Source: Astrocystis sublimbata
Taxonomy: Eukaryota; Ascomycota; Sordariomycetes; Xylariales; Xylariaceae
Length of the DNA: 64,000 nucleotides
Direction: 5' to 3'
Assembly (NCBI GenBank): GCA_022453515.1
Contig: JAJNNY010000054.1
Span: forward strand, 62,001 to 126,000
Both the position numbers and the translations under genes were made by a program. A model generated the notes under the pieces. That model was not told the origin of the DNA, did not search any database, and saw nothing but the letters and a program-made list of their open reading frames with translations. Below, one piece after another: positions 10,935 through 21,704 of this stretch (position 1 is its first letter; each line of letters begins with the position of its first letter).

Positions 10935-11954
10935 ATGTCTTTTCGACAAAGAAGACCTCCCACACCAGACGCCGAGGAAAGAAGCCCGCGTCAACGGATA
11001 CAGGTGGAAAATATACCAAGGCATGCGATACAACGGTACCTCAGAGAGCTGATGGCGAGTCCGTCGCGGCGTATCCAGATCCAACCGCCGGCCGTGGTTC
11101 GTGAGCCCCAACGCGCCATATTTCGCCCTAGAAGCACGGAGTCCATGACCTCCGTATCATCATCAACATCCACGAGTTCTGAATCATCATCAACATCCAC
11201 GGGCTCCGAATCATCATCAACATCCACGAGCTCCGTATTATCATCAGCATCCACGAGCTCCGGATCATCGTCAACGTCCTCGAGAAGGAGGTCTCGAGAT
11301 CCAACATCTTACCTCAAGTACCTCGTCCGAGGATTTATCAAAGAATACCGTACACAGCGGCGTAATTCCAGCACCAGAGCCGAAGAAATAAAAGTACCCG
11401 ACGGAAACTTCGTGCCATCGCCCATGACGACTTTCCTGATAGACATGCCTACCGATCTCGTCTGCCAGATTTGCCAGCAGACACCTCTAAGGCTGGCCGT
11501 TACAGCCGAGCCCCACGCGGGCAAGACCGCTCTCCTGGCATGCGGGCACATCTTCTGCCACGGATGCATCGACCTCTGGCTTAGCCGTAGCAGAGCCTGC
11601 CCCTGCTGCCGCGCTGACATGACGCATCCAGACCCGAACTGTGGCCATCTCGTAGAGCCACGGCTCATCGCGGCGGACACCATCGCCTCCATCCCCTGCA
11701 CCATCCCCAACGGCGGCACGATCGCCGAGAAGTGCTGGAAATGCACCGAGCGATTCACGCGCCAGAAGTCCAGGGACACGATGCTGGACTTCGCGCGTCT
11801 CATCGTCCGCGCGAGATTCTTGGTCGAGGAAACGGGGACGCAGGACGCTTTGGATTCCCTACACGTGATACAGGAGCAGGTGCAGAAGGCGTTTGAAGAG
11901 ACGCCGAAAAGCGATTTCTTCGAGTTAGCTAGGAGGCAGTTGCGGGAATGGTGA
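10935..11954 (+). CDS. RING-finger protein, putative E3 ubiquitin ligase
   Basis: A single exon of 339 aa, starting at the first ATG of an uninterrupted frame. The N-terminal third is basic and Ser/Thr-rich, including a run of SSSTSTSS-like repeats encoded by a minisatellite. Residues about 175-235 form a RING: CQICQQ, a long loop, LLACGHIFCHGCIDLW, then RACPCCRADM. The spacing fits a C3HC4-type zinc-binding core. A further Cys/His set follows (NCGH, PCT, CWKC), which could bind a third ion. The C-terminus is helical and charged. RING proteins usually recruit an E2 enzyme to a substrate; neither the substrate nor an orthologue in model fungi is evident. Confidence 0.75.
   Translation: MSFRQRRPPTPDAEERSPRQRIQVENIPRHAIQRYLRELMASPSRRIQIQPPAVVREPQRAIFRPRSTESMTSVSSSTSTSSESSSTSTGSESSSTSTSSVLSSASTSSGSSSTSSRRRSRDPTSYLKYLVRGFIKEYRTQRRNSSTRAEEIKVPDGNFVPSPMTTFLIDMPTDLVCQICQQTPLRLAVTAEPHAGKTALLACGHIFCHGCIDLWLSRSRACPCCRADMTHPDPNCGHLVEPRLIAADTIASIPCTIPNGGTIAEKCWKCTERFTRQKSRDTMLDFARLIVRARFLVEETGTQDALDSLHVIQEQVQKAFEETPKSDFFELARRQLREW
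11150..11279 (+). repeat. 30-bp imperfect minisatellite inside the RING gene
   Basis: About four units of a 30-bp sequence built on TCATCATCAACATCCACGAG, with single-base differences, encode repeated SSSTSTSSE-like peptides. The unit length is a multiple of three, so copy-number change would keep the reading frame. Confidence 0.8.
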
Positions 11955-14900
11955 GTGTGCTCTGATATAGTCCCATTTCTCGTCTGTGATGTGTGGCTTT
12001 TGTGCTTCTTGAAGGCGTCGGCTATAATCTCTGTCTAAAAGTCCAATTAGTCTGTAAGTATTATTGTAAATACTCGTTTGGGGGCGGTGCAGGAGTCGGC
12101 TGGCCGACTGTCAACACCTTCCATCGGCGGTGTGGGTTTTTTAGCATTTCATTCTCAATCTATACTTTCGCATATCGCAGCCGTCTGGGTTCGAGTATAA
12201 TTTCGTCTGTGATTTGTGATACAACTACCTAGGTAGATGAGTGCGTCCGTTGATCCACGTATAAGTCTGCGTCTAAGTCTCTAAGAGCTATTGTTGATTT
12301 TGGAGTTTTGCAGGTGTAGGCTGACCGACATTTGCATCGCGATCTTTGCTTCTTGAGATTGTTTCTTTTTCCTCGTGAGCAGTCGAATGCGGACCTCGAG
12401 ATTTTAAGATTAGGACCGTGTCCAATCTCGTTAGTTCTATTCGCCAGAAATGATTGTTCAGATATCTTGTCGCGCATGTCGATCGCGTCGCTCATTGCCC
12501 CTCAGCAATTAATCATGCGTGTGATTAGCGCTCTCGGCGCGACAGACATCTTGTGAATTACTCCATTCGGCAATTCAAAAGGGTTGGCAATGGCATTTTA
12601 GTGACCATCGTATAGTAGCGCCAGCTCGCCAGCTTCTCCAATGCACCTCACACAATTCAGAATTTGCCCCAGCCCCGCGGTCACTTATTGTTTCTTGTGC
12701 TTACCTAAAAGTAAACCTAGGTACTACATACAGGTAGTCAATACCTCGGGTACTTAAATGTATCATGGATAGAACCTTGGGACTTCAAAGCCCTTTTCTA
12801 TGATCCAACCAATTAAGTTATCGGGCCGTTGCCGAAAGTGCGGCACGGGTGTATGGCGTCTGCTGTTCCTGCATTCTTCCAGCACTGGGCCTTCATCTGA
12901 TAGGGCGAGATAGGGCAGGCCCGGCAGCGCCTCGGAAATACCGTATTGACGGATGAAATCACACTGTGCAGCTAAGCCTGGCACCCTGGAGCACAATCAT
13001 CACCTCACCGCGTCAAGCTTGGGAAACTGGGAAGAGCGCCAGACTTCGCCAGACAGACCTCGCCAGACCTCGCCAGGGTCTTTCTTTGTGTGCCGCATGT
13101 TTCGCCCACAAAACCCCACCCCCATACCTACCTCGTTCCACACTCAGAGATTCCGGGCAGAATCCGGGTTCAGTCCGCGCTGCCAATCTTGCATCTGGTG
13201 ATCAAACCCAGCCCTGGAGCTATATCTGCCGTATGGATGTGATAAATCGCGACGTCTAAATTAAGCAACAACAGCAGCTCCTGGCCTCGCCTGCAACAGC
13301 CCGACAGCTCGACAGCTCGAGGCCGGCAGTAAGCGCTACACGCCAGGCTACGGTATCACCACTCTCAAGCCCATACTTGTATTGACATGCCAGCCCGCTT
13401 CCTTGGTTTCTTCACTAGTGAGATGATAAGCCGCAGAAGCTTCAAGCCAAGGCGTTCGTTGCCTGCCGCCTGGCCAAAGCTAAAGATGCTGGAGTGTTGA
13501 GCCCCAGAGTTTCTTTCTACTCGGAGCGCACGGCAGGCTTTTCTGGACCCAGCGTAGTCGAGTTCTGGTCATGCTTCTGGACAAGCGTGGATTACGACAA
13601 ACGATGCTGGCACGTAGGTGGCGCTCGAGAGGCTGCCAATGCTCCTCTACCATGGTCCTGACCTGACAGTGTCGCGTTGCATTCCGCAGCGCTGCGCTCC
13701 AGCTCCAGCTCTACCGAGTACTGTACGGCGGCAGGCAGCACGCATGCTCGAAGCTCCAATAAGATAAGCCCGAATCGCTAGCTGCCGCTGCTATCCTTCG
13801 ACGCTTGTAGCGTTTTTCCCGGATTGATCTAGACTCGCCTAAGCTCTACCAGACTGCTAGTCGCCACCGCTGCGCTAACGAGAACCCCGACCAGCATCCT
13901 AGTCGGAAGGATTGGGCTCGCTGTTCTGCAACTTGTTCTGCATTGGTCCATAGCCTTGAATCGGGCATCCCATACTGCCGAGGACTGTCTGCCCATCCAC
14001 ACAGCGGTGTTGGATGCGTCTTGAGACTTTGGCCGAGACTGTTCCGCTACCCGTTTGCTGTCTGTCGTTTACATACATGCCATGTTAGGATTGGTAGGTC
14101 TGGTAGGTCTGACGTCGGTTGACATGTTGGTACGATGCTCAGTCTTCTCATCTGGGCATCTGGGGTCGCTTATCGTTACTCGAATACGTTACTCGGACGC
14201 GATCCGTGACCAACCTCCCCACGATGGCCTTTGTCTGCGAAACAAAGACAATGAATCATCTTCAATCCACGTGTCTTGATTGTGCCACTCGCTGTACAAA
14301 ATCCGGCAAACATTGGTCGCCATCGTGTAGTGTTGGAAATTGATTCCGCTGATCTAGACTACACAAGACCTATGAATCGGGTCGTAATTACGCCAAGGCT
14401 TCAACATTGCCTAAGAATGTTCAACCCTAAGAGAACCAAGAGAACCCAAGAGAATCCAGAACAAGGCCAACGACAGTGACGAGTGAGAGTCGCTCACCAC
14501 AATTGAGCTTGTCACCACAACCTGAGGAACTCCTATTTCAAACGAACTCTTGAATGATTATATCTTGGCCCTGTCGTTATGTTTCGCTTTTCTATTAGCA
14601 CAACCACATGATAACTAGCTGGTGGTACGTTAACAGGGGTAGGTATGTTTATCCCCATTCGTACAGCATAGTACTGTGCCGTAGACTAACCTCAACTTAA
14701 GATATATCCTGCACTACTGTACCTGCCGACTCAGTTTATTGGCTCTGTGGTCTTACCAACGCCATCTACAGAGTACACATACTACAGTACAAACAGAGCC
14801 AAGCGGCCGCACCTTATGTAACTCGGGGGCTCGGTAGGTAAGTTGGCAGATCTTCGCAGTCATTAATTAGTCTGCCCTCACCTAATCTTCGTGGCCAGCG

Positions 14901-15779
14901 AGGCCAGGACGAGCCAGAACTTCTCCTTGGCCTGTCAGCCCCCTCCCGTCTGCCGATCCTGGTCGCATGCTTGGGCTCGCTGGCTAAGTCGGTGGTGTAC
15001 ATAGTACTGTAAGGACGTTACCTCTCTCTCGCCTACCTAGGCCCGTAACTACAGCACGCGAGGGACGTTCGCTCTTGGCCCTTGTACGTGCTCTCCAAGT
15101 GGTGTGACACGCCGGAAGCTGGCGAAAGCTTTATCCTATTGGGGGCGCCGGACAGAGCCGACGGACAGTTTCCCTCGTCTCTTCACATGGCCATCTTGGG
15201 TTTTCCTTCTCAACGAAGTAGGCTGACAACAGCAATCGTCCAAGCTGCGCCTGCTACGCGGTCGAGACTTTTGACAGACATGACCTAACGGCATAGTGGT
15301 CTGACCTAATCCACCAACAGTGCAACAATACATGTACATGACACTGTATTGCATCGATCTGGGATCCTCTGCTTGCGACTAGTAGTACCGCCCCCAGCCC
15401 TTCGTCAGACCCGACCCCATTTCACTGCCCGCTCCGTACCATCCCATCGTCAAGTTCGACCCTTTTTTCTCTCCACCTACTTAGGTTTCTCCCTGCATCC
15501 GCTCCAGAAACACCGTTACGCTCTGTGCCCTCGTCAATGAAATACCACCATACGCCTATCTGCTGCCTAGGATTGCGAAGCAGCACCCATAGCACGCGCA
15601 CGCCGAACCTTGAAACTGGGAACACTCCCGGTCTACAAAGTGTAACTTGCGTCCGCCAGTGACTAATTAGCATCTATTGAAGCGTTGTATATCGTGACTC
15701 GTGTCACGGCTGTCCAGGCGCCACTGCGAAACCTACTTATCGCCCTGAGCCACTCTGACGGCTCCTTCCACGCAGCAGA
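11955..15779. other. Gene-poor stretch, 3.8 kb
   Basis: No coding region could be assembled on either strand; short frames lack codon continuity and family motifs. A short direct repeat of CAGACCTCGCCAGA type lies near 13040-13080. The GC-rich right half (13.2-15.7 kb) could be a long regulatory or untranslated region of the gene at 15780, or hold a noncoding transcript, but nothing specific shows. Confidence 0.4.
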
Positions 15780-16967
15780 ATGCCGACATATCTATGCCAC
15801 GGCTTCCGTTGGCATCGAAAGAGTGTGCGCACTTACGTCGCCAAACACGACATTGAAGATGGCGCCACCGAATGGGTCATGGCGCCGGGAAGCGAGGCCG
15901 CCCTCATAGAACATTTCTACGAGTCCTTCAACTTCCTTCCCTCCATAAATCCTCCACCACGACATGCGACATCACCCAGCTACCGAAGACACCACCACGC
16001 GCCTTCTAATGATTCATCCTACGTCTCACGCACCAGTTCTTCTGAATATCACGGCTCGGAAGATCATACACATGCCAACGGCAATGGCATATATTCAAGG
16101 AGCAGGAGCGCATCGCGAGTGTCTAGCCAATCGCAAGGCGGCCGACCGAGAACAAGCGGGCGGGATGAGGTCGCAGCTCCAATCGCATCATCGCCTCTAC
16201 CCCTTCACTCGCCAGCTTCTATAGCCACCAAAGAAGATTACTTCGATACTCCGTCGCCAATTAAGCTCTTGGAAGAATTTGACCCCAGGGATGAGTCTAT
16301 GGCCAGTGCTCCTTGGGCCTACGTGGCTGACCATGTCGTGCGGGTTGGCACTTCAGTCTCGATCGCTGATGAGATGTTCCGGTATGAAGCACGCATGAAG
16401 CGGGACCCGAATAGGGCTATGCATGGCCCAAGCGACGAATATGGGAGAAAGGTGCTTGGAGGCAGTAACAGGAAGACGGGTTGGCTGGAGAAACTACGGG
16501 ACCAGCTCCAACGCGGTGAGAGCATTAAGTGGTATATTGTGGTCTGCGGCGACGAGGAGCGGTACAACCCCACCGGCTACGACGACGACGAGTTGCTAGA
16601 GGAGGACGAAGAAGAATACGAGGAAGAGGAAGGTGAAGGGAGTAGTAGCGCAGTGAGTCAGGATCGAGCATGGCTACGACAGTCACAGTCAACGCAGTCT
16701 ACCGAGGCCACGACAATGACGAACGCGTCTGTTATCGAAGGTGGCTTTGAGTATCGGATACCAGAGCTCGCTGGCCTAGCAATGAAAGCCCCGACAGTGT
16801 TACCCGAGCGGAAGAAGAATAAACCGCCTGCTCCGCCATTACCACCTCTACCCCCTGACGTCATGAACAAGATGGCTCAGGAGACAAGTCCACGACCAAA
16901 GTCCTCGCGTTCTACGATTGGGATCCGGAAATTGTTCTCCCGGGGGAAAGCGGAAACAGCCGTCTAA
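15780..16967 (+). CDS. Conserved fungal protein of unknown function
   Basis: One exon, 395 aa. The N-terminus MPTYLCHGFRWHRKSVRTYV, followed by a segment ending in EWVMAPGSEAALIEHFYESFNFLP, is a pattern I know from uncharacterised ascomycete proteins. A Ser/Pro-rich region (about 65-150) follows, then a second ordered block (YVADHVVRVG, EMFRYEARMKRDP, GWLEKLRDQLQRGESIKWYIVVCGDEERY). An acidic stretch (EEDEEEYEEEEGEG) and a proline run (PPAPPLPPLPP) come next; the latter could bind SH3 or WW domains. No catalytic motif, signal peptide or membrane segment is seen. The function is unknown. Confidence 0.8.
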   Translation: MPTYLCHGFRWHRKSVRTYVAKHDIEDGATEWVMAPGSEAALIEHFYESFNFLPSINPPPRHATSPSYRRHHHAPSNDSSYVSRTSSSEYHGSEDHTHANGNGIYSRSRSASRVSSQSQGGRPRTSGRDEVAAPIASSPLPLHSPASIATKEDYFDTPSPIKLLEEFDPRDESMASAPWAYVADHVVRVGTSVSIADEMFRYEARMKRDPNRAMHGPSDEYGRKVLGGSNRKTGWLEKLRDQLQRGESIKWYIVVCGDEERYNPTGYDDDELLEEDEEEYEEEEGEGSSSAVSQDRAWLRQSQSTQSTEATTMTNASVIEGGFEYRIPELAGLAMKAPTVLPERKKNKPPAPPLPPLPPDVMNKMAQETSPRPKSSRSTIGIRKLFSRGKAETAV

Positions 16968-19797
16968 TCAAGTCGCCCATTGGAGCTTGTCCCTCTACAC
17001 TGAGTCACTGCATCAGTTTGCACGGCGTCTTTTTCACTCATGTCGACGATTTTCATATCATATTTGATTCAATCATACTTGGGCTACGGAGGTATGGGAA
17101 ACGACCGTGGACTGCCCAGAAGACTACATGATGGGAGGGAAGTCACGTTCATTACATTCGCCACTTTCCTATGAGGTCTCCCGTGATGTGTCATACGCCA
17201 CAGTCACGATACCTTGCATATGTGAGGATTGGGCAACAAGTCCGCGGTGTGTATGCGGCCGTTATAACGAAACGAATACCCCATTTTGTTCATTGGATTC
17301 GGCGCAGGGTGTCATTTATATTCTCGGCGAGCGATGGTGTCTATAACCCAACGGTTGGGAGTGGATCTCATTTCCACATGCAGCAGATTACTACTACTTA
17401 TCGACGACACCTCGGGAAAGTAGTTAAGAGATATGGTCGGTCGGTCGGTCTATATGTTGGTCTTTTGTTATATTTTGTGTGTGAGACCGTTATTCCTCGG
17501 ATTGGGAAGGCATTGGAGAGGGCGGGCGTTCTATTGACGAGAAAAAGAAATACCACACCACCCTGCTGTATACTAGAAAAGCGCCGGAATGAGTTTGCTT
17601 TGTTTTTTCTTCGCTTCATCACGCATGGATGCCCTGTGCAGGGGCACAGGTCATGGCATTCAGCTTAATATTAAGTCCTGCTTCACTTCAAATGTAGATA
17701 TAAGCTTCGCAGTTTGTACATGCTTAACATGTGCTTGATTGTTACTTCGGTATATAAGGTGGAATTTGCAGCGATACTACTCAAGTACTTAGCATCGATC
17801 AACAAAATGAACATGATTCCTTGATACGGTGACGGAGCAACAGGCATTAGGAGATGAGCGGCACGGGCATATGGAATAGTATTTCAAGCTGTGATAGAAA
17901 CCGTACGGAGTCAATCCTCAGATTGATACCTTCCTGTTATTGGCGGTTACCTATTCTACCAAGAGACGCCCCGTCTCTCATTTGGTTTGAAATCAAGTCG
18001 CTCTACTATCAGCAGGTAATAGACGGACACAACGATACAGGTCAGCATGAGCTTATCGGACTCGGGGCTATGCTGGGTGTTCGTGTTTTGAACACCGGCA
18101 ATAAGGTTGGGATCAGAGGGATTCGGCGATTATCCAACGTCAGGATGATTTATCTAGGACTCCAGAGTGACTGATTACTTAATGCCAGGCAGGTCAGGTT
18201 GTATTGATGTTGTTGGTTTTAAAATCTGGGCTGACGTGAGCTTTGCATGACAGCTACAACAGCCGAAGGGTATTTCCCTACCTACCCTTAGCCTTGTGGA
18301 TATTAGCAAGAAAGATCCATGTATTTTTGAAGGTATCCTGGTTTGTTCATTACTCCACGAATCGACACGAACTTGTTCGAGCTCTATCTGGGACTCAAGG
18401 CCTCGGGAGCGTAAATAAGTATAGTTGGTACCTACCTAAGTAGTGAACAGCAATGAAAAGCAAAACAGTATACTACCATTGCCTTTAATCCAGGCCCATT
18501 CCAGGATTAGTACTTGCTGGCTAGCTGACTATGCCCCGGGAATATGCAGTTGAATCTCTCCGGCTGTGCATGCTCATCGTGATGCACTTACATGATCGGA
18601 CTTTAGTATCCAGCGCCGTTCGGCAATGTGATTGCTCCACCTCCTCCTCCACCTCCACCTCCACCTCCAAACCGGGCGGGGAGGTGCGGGAAAAGCGGAC
18701 TCTAGGAAAATTCACGATGACAGGGTTGAGGGTCTAGAGCGGCACAGCATACTACCTCCTGGAATAGGTACTAGTAGCATACAAAGCCATCCGGTAGGTT
18801 GGTTCATCCAGTAGTGATTACTTTAAGAAATACAGCTTTAGAAGAAACTAATGTATTTATCAGCAACACGAAGCTTGGAGCTCCGTTGTAAGTCAAGTCT
18901 ATTCAATTTCACATGACAAGGGTGACCGGAGACATTCCATACGCAGACTGCAGATACGGGCTAAACTGAAGAGGGTCAATTGACTCTAGTTTCGTTGTCC
19001 GATGTCTCTGCTTTGGTCGTTTGCGGTAAGTACGTACGAGTAAGTTCGTGTTAGAGAAATGCACCCGATTATTCCACTACCTAATTATTCCACTTACAGA
19101 TCCAAGATGTTTCCTGGCTAAACTTCTCGCTGCGCCTCCCGCAGTACTGTAGCAGCAGGAAAGCGGAATCTAAATGAACTACCGAAACCCGCCCGATCTA
19201 TTCTCTGCGTTATACATCCATACAAGGCGCTGCTTAACCAATAGCAAGCAAGCGTCACACATACACCTCTTCTTTATCTGAGAGCAAAAGCGGATGATCT
19301 GAACTTATAGTTGCATCGGATTTAGGAGCAACGATCTGCAAAGACTATGCCCAACCCGCCATGCCCACTACTTAGAGCCACTCACCTCGTTGACGTAGTC
19401 GTTGATTAGTGGTGCGTTTCCACCGCGCTACAAAATGCCTTGCGTACTGACCTCATATCACCCCTCTTTTTCGCAAGTACCGTACCTACATGCCTACTGT
19501 ACTAGGTTTCATTGAGCTTTTGAAAGCGCGGGAATGAATAAAGACCTAGCGTAACTCCCGATACTTATTTGTCCTTCTTAAAGCCTAAACCCGAGTTGGC
19601 CATTGATTGATTGAGCTGCTGACTTAAGCAGGCGAGCATCGCTTTGCATCAATGATATAAAGACTATCGCAGCTTGACTACCTAGTTCACTCCACACCAT
19701 TGTTCAACTTCCAGAGCATTTGAACAATAAAACTCGTGACATACCTCCCTACCTGTAATCCCATATTCCCATCCGATACAAAAAAGTTTTGCCAAAA
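16968..19797. other. Gene-poor stretch, 2.8 kb
   Basis: Several short frames occur, the longest about 165 codons at 17171-17668, but none has protein-like composition or recognisable motifs. A GGTC tetranucleotide run lies near 17436-17450, and a CTCCAC trinucleotide-type repeat near 18638-18668. The last 500 bp are likely the promoter of the aldo-keto reductase. Confidence 0.4.
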
Positions 19798-21213
19798 ATG
19801 TCGTTCCTCCCGACCGCCCCGCCTCCAAAAACCCCTCTGGGCCGTTACCGCCTGCTCTCCCCCACCGCATCCGTGCGCGTGAGCCCTCTATGTCTGGGCG
19901 GGATGAACTTTGGCGACGCCTGGAAAGATGCGATGGGTGCCTGCGACCAGAAGACCACCGAGGGGATCCTCGACTTCTTCTATGAGAGCGGCGGCAACTT
20001 CATCGACACTTCCAACAACTACCAGTTCGAGGAGTCCGAGATCTGGATTGGAGAATGGATGAAGAAGCGGGGAAACCGGGACCAGATGGGTAGGTCATTT
20101 CCGCGTTGTCGTTATAGGGGGGGAAGTCTCTTTTTTCAATGTGCGGAAGGAGTTCAATGCGGGATGTATATGAGAGGGACAAGTCTCGTAGCCTTTATGA
20201 CGAGACAGCGGAGCCCTTGGGAGCTTGAATTTCACAATTCCTATAAGAACACAACTAGTTGACTGACATGAAACCGCAGTCATCGCCACCAAATACACAA
20301 CAAACTACAGAGCCAACCACCCTGAGTGAGTAAAAACTCCACACAAAGCGCTTGGGGAGATCCCGCCCTCGTCAGACCTAAAAACCGCAACTCAGAGAAT
20401 TTCGCAAAAACTGAACTCTTTCGCAGCACCGAGATCCTCATCAACTACCAAGGCAACGGCACCAAGAGCCTGCACACCTCCGTCACGCAATCGCTCAAGA
20501 AGCTGCAGACGGACTACATCGACCTGCTGTACGTGCACTGGTGGGACTACAGCACGTCGATCCCCGAGGTGATGCAATCCCTCAACCAGCTCGTTCTTTC
20601 CGGAAAAGTGCTCTACCTCGGCATCAGCGACACCCCCGCGTGGGTGGTATCCAAAGCCAACGAGTACGCGCGCAGCCACGGGCTGCGGCAGTTCTCAGTG
20701 TACCAAGGGCGCTGGTCCGCGGCAACGCGCGACTTCGAGCGCGAGATCATCCCGATGACGAAAGCAGAAGGCATGGGTTTAGCGCCATGGGGCGCGCTCG
20801 GCGGCGGAAAATTCAAGACCGAGGAGCAGCGCCAGAAGAACGAGGGCCGCAGCTTCCCGCCTACCGAAAACGAGATCAAGGTCACGGCGGCGCTGGAGGA
20901 GGTCGCGAAGGCGAAGAATACGCTGATCACCAGCGTCGCGCAGGCGTATGTAATGCACAAGACGCCTTATGTGTTTCCCATTGTCGGAGGACGGAATACG
21001 GAGCATCTGAAGGCCAACATCGAGGCGCTGAAGCTGGCGCTTTCCGAAGACGACATCAAGCACATCGAGGCGGCCGCGCCGTTCGACCTTGGCTTCCCTG
21101 CCAACTTCGCCTACAGGGAGCCTCCTAAGCACCCTGGTGAGACCTTCTTGCTTAACATGGGAGGTACGACTGATTACGTGCCTGAGTCGAAGCCTGTTGC
21201 TCCGAGCACGTAG
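19798..21213 (+). CDS. Aldo-keto reductase, aryl-alcohol dehydrogenase (AAD) type
   Basis: Three exons (19798-20089, 20280-20325, 20427-21213) give 374 aa; the middle exon is only 46 nt and the first intron is long for this window (190 bp). The family order is clear: VSPLCLGGMNFGDAW, FIDTSNNYQFEESE with the catalytic Asp and Tyr, VIATKYTTNY with the Lys, DLLYVHWWDYSTSIPEVM with the His, LYLGISDTPAWVVSKAN, SVYQGRWSAATRDFE, and FPIVGGRNTEHLKANIEAL for NADPH. Relatives reduce aryl aldehydes or, as with norsolorinic acid reductase, polyketide ketones. No biosynthetic genes adjoin it, so a detoxifying aldehyde reductase is the modest reading. It is probably cytosolic. Confidence 0.9.
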
Positions 21214-21704
21214 TGAGGTTGTGAAGTGAAGCTCACGGTGCCCTTGATCTCATCTCTCCATTAGATGAGGGGAGCGTCAGGATTGCGCTGGGGTTCATGC
21301 TTCATTGATTCCCCGTAGCACCAGAATAGTGAAATCGTAAAACTATTGGAACTTCATGAGCATAATTGCCTAGACTGATGTGACACTTGCGTGAAAAAGC
21401 CGGGTACGCTAAATCATTTGATGGGAACAACAAAGTCATGTTCTCAATATTCAGAGATTTCAGATTGGAAGTAGTAGTACAGCAAGGAAAGCTAGGCACA
21501 TTATAGCAACCACGAGAGAAATTTCTTTCAATTGATCCGTGGAATCAACAACCAATGTTTTCCGAAGGGCAGAACAAGACACCCGACGAATGAGTTAGAG
21601 GAGAGGCACAAATGAAACATTGCGAGATGTTCGAGTATCACGTCGCACAGCCTCGAGCAACCAGGGACGTTGAAAAGACACCCACCCTATCATGATCGCT
21701 TTTC
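21214..21704. other. Intergenic between convergent genes
   Basis: These 0.49 kb separate the 3' ends of the aldo-keto reductase and the HET gene. No feature is recognised. Confidence 0.4.

Noticed and set aside
17171..17668. 165-codon frame
   Set aside because: Composition is random, no motif, and no splice partner could be found.
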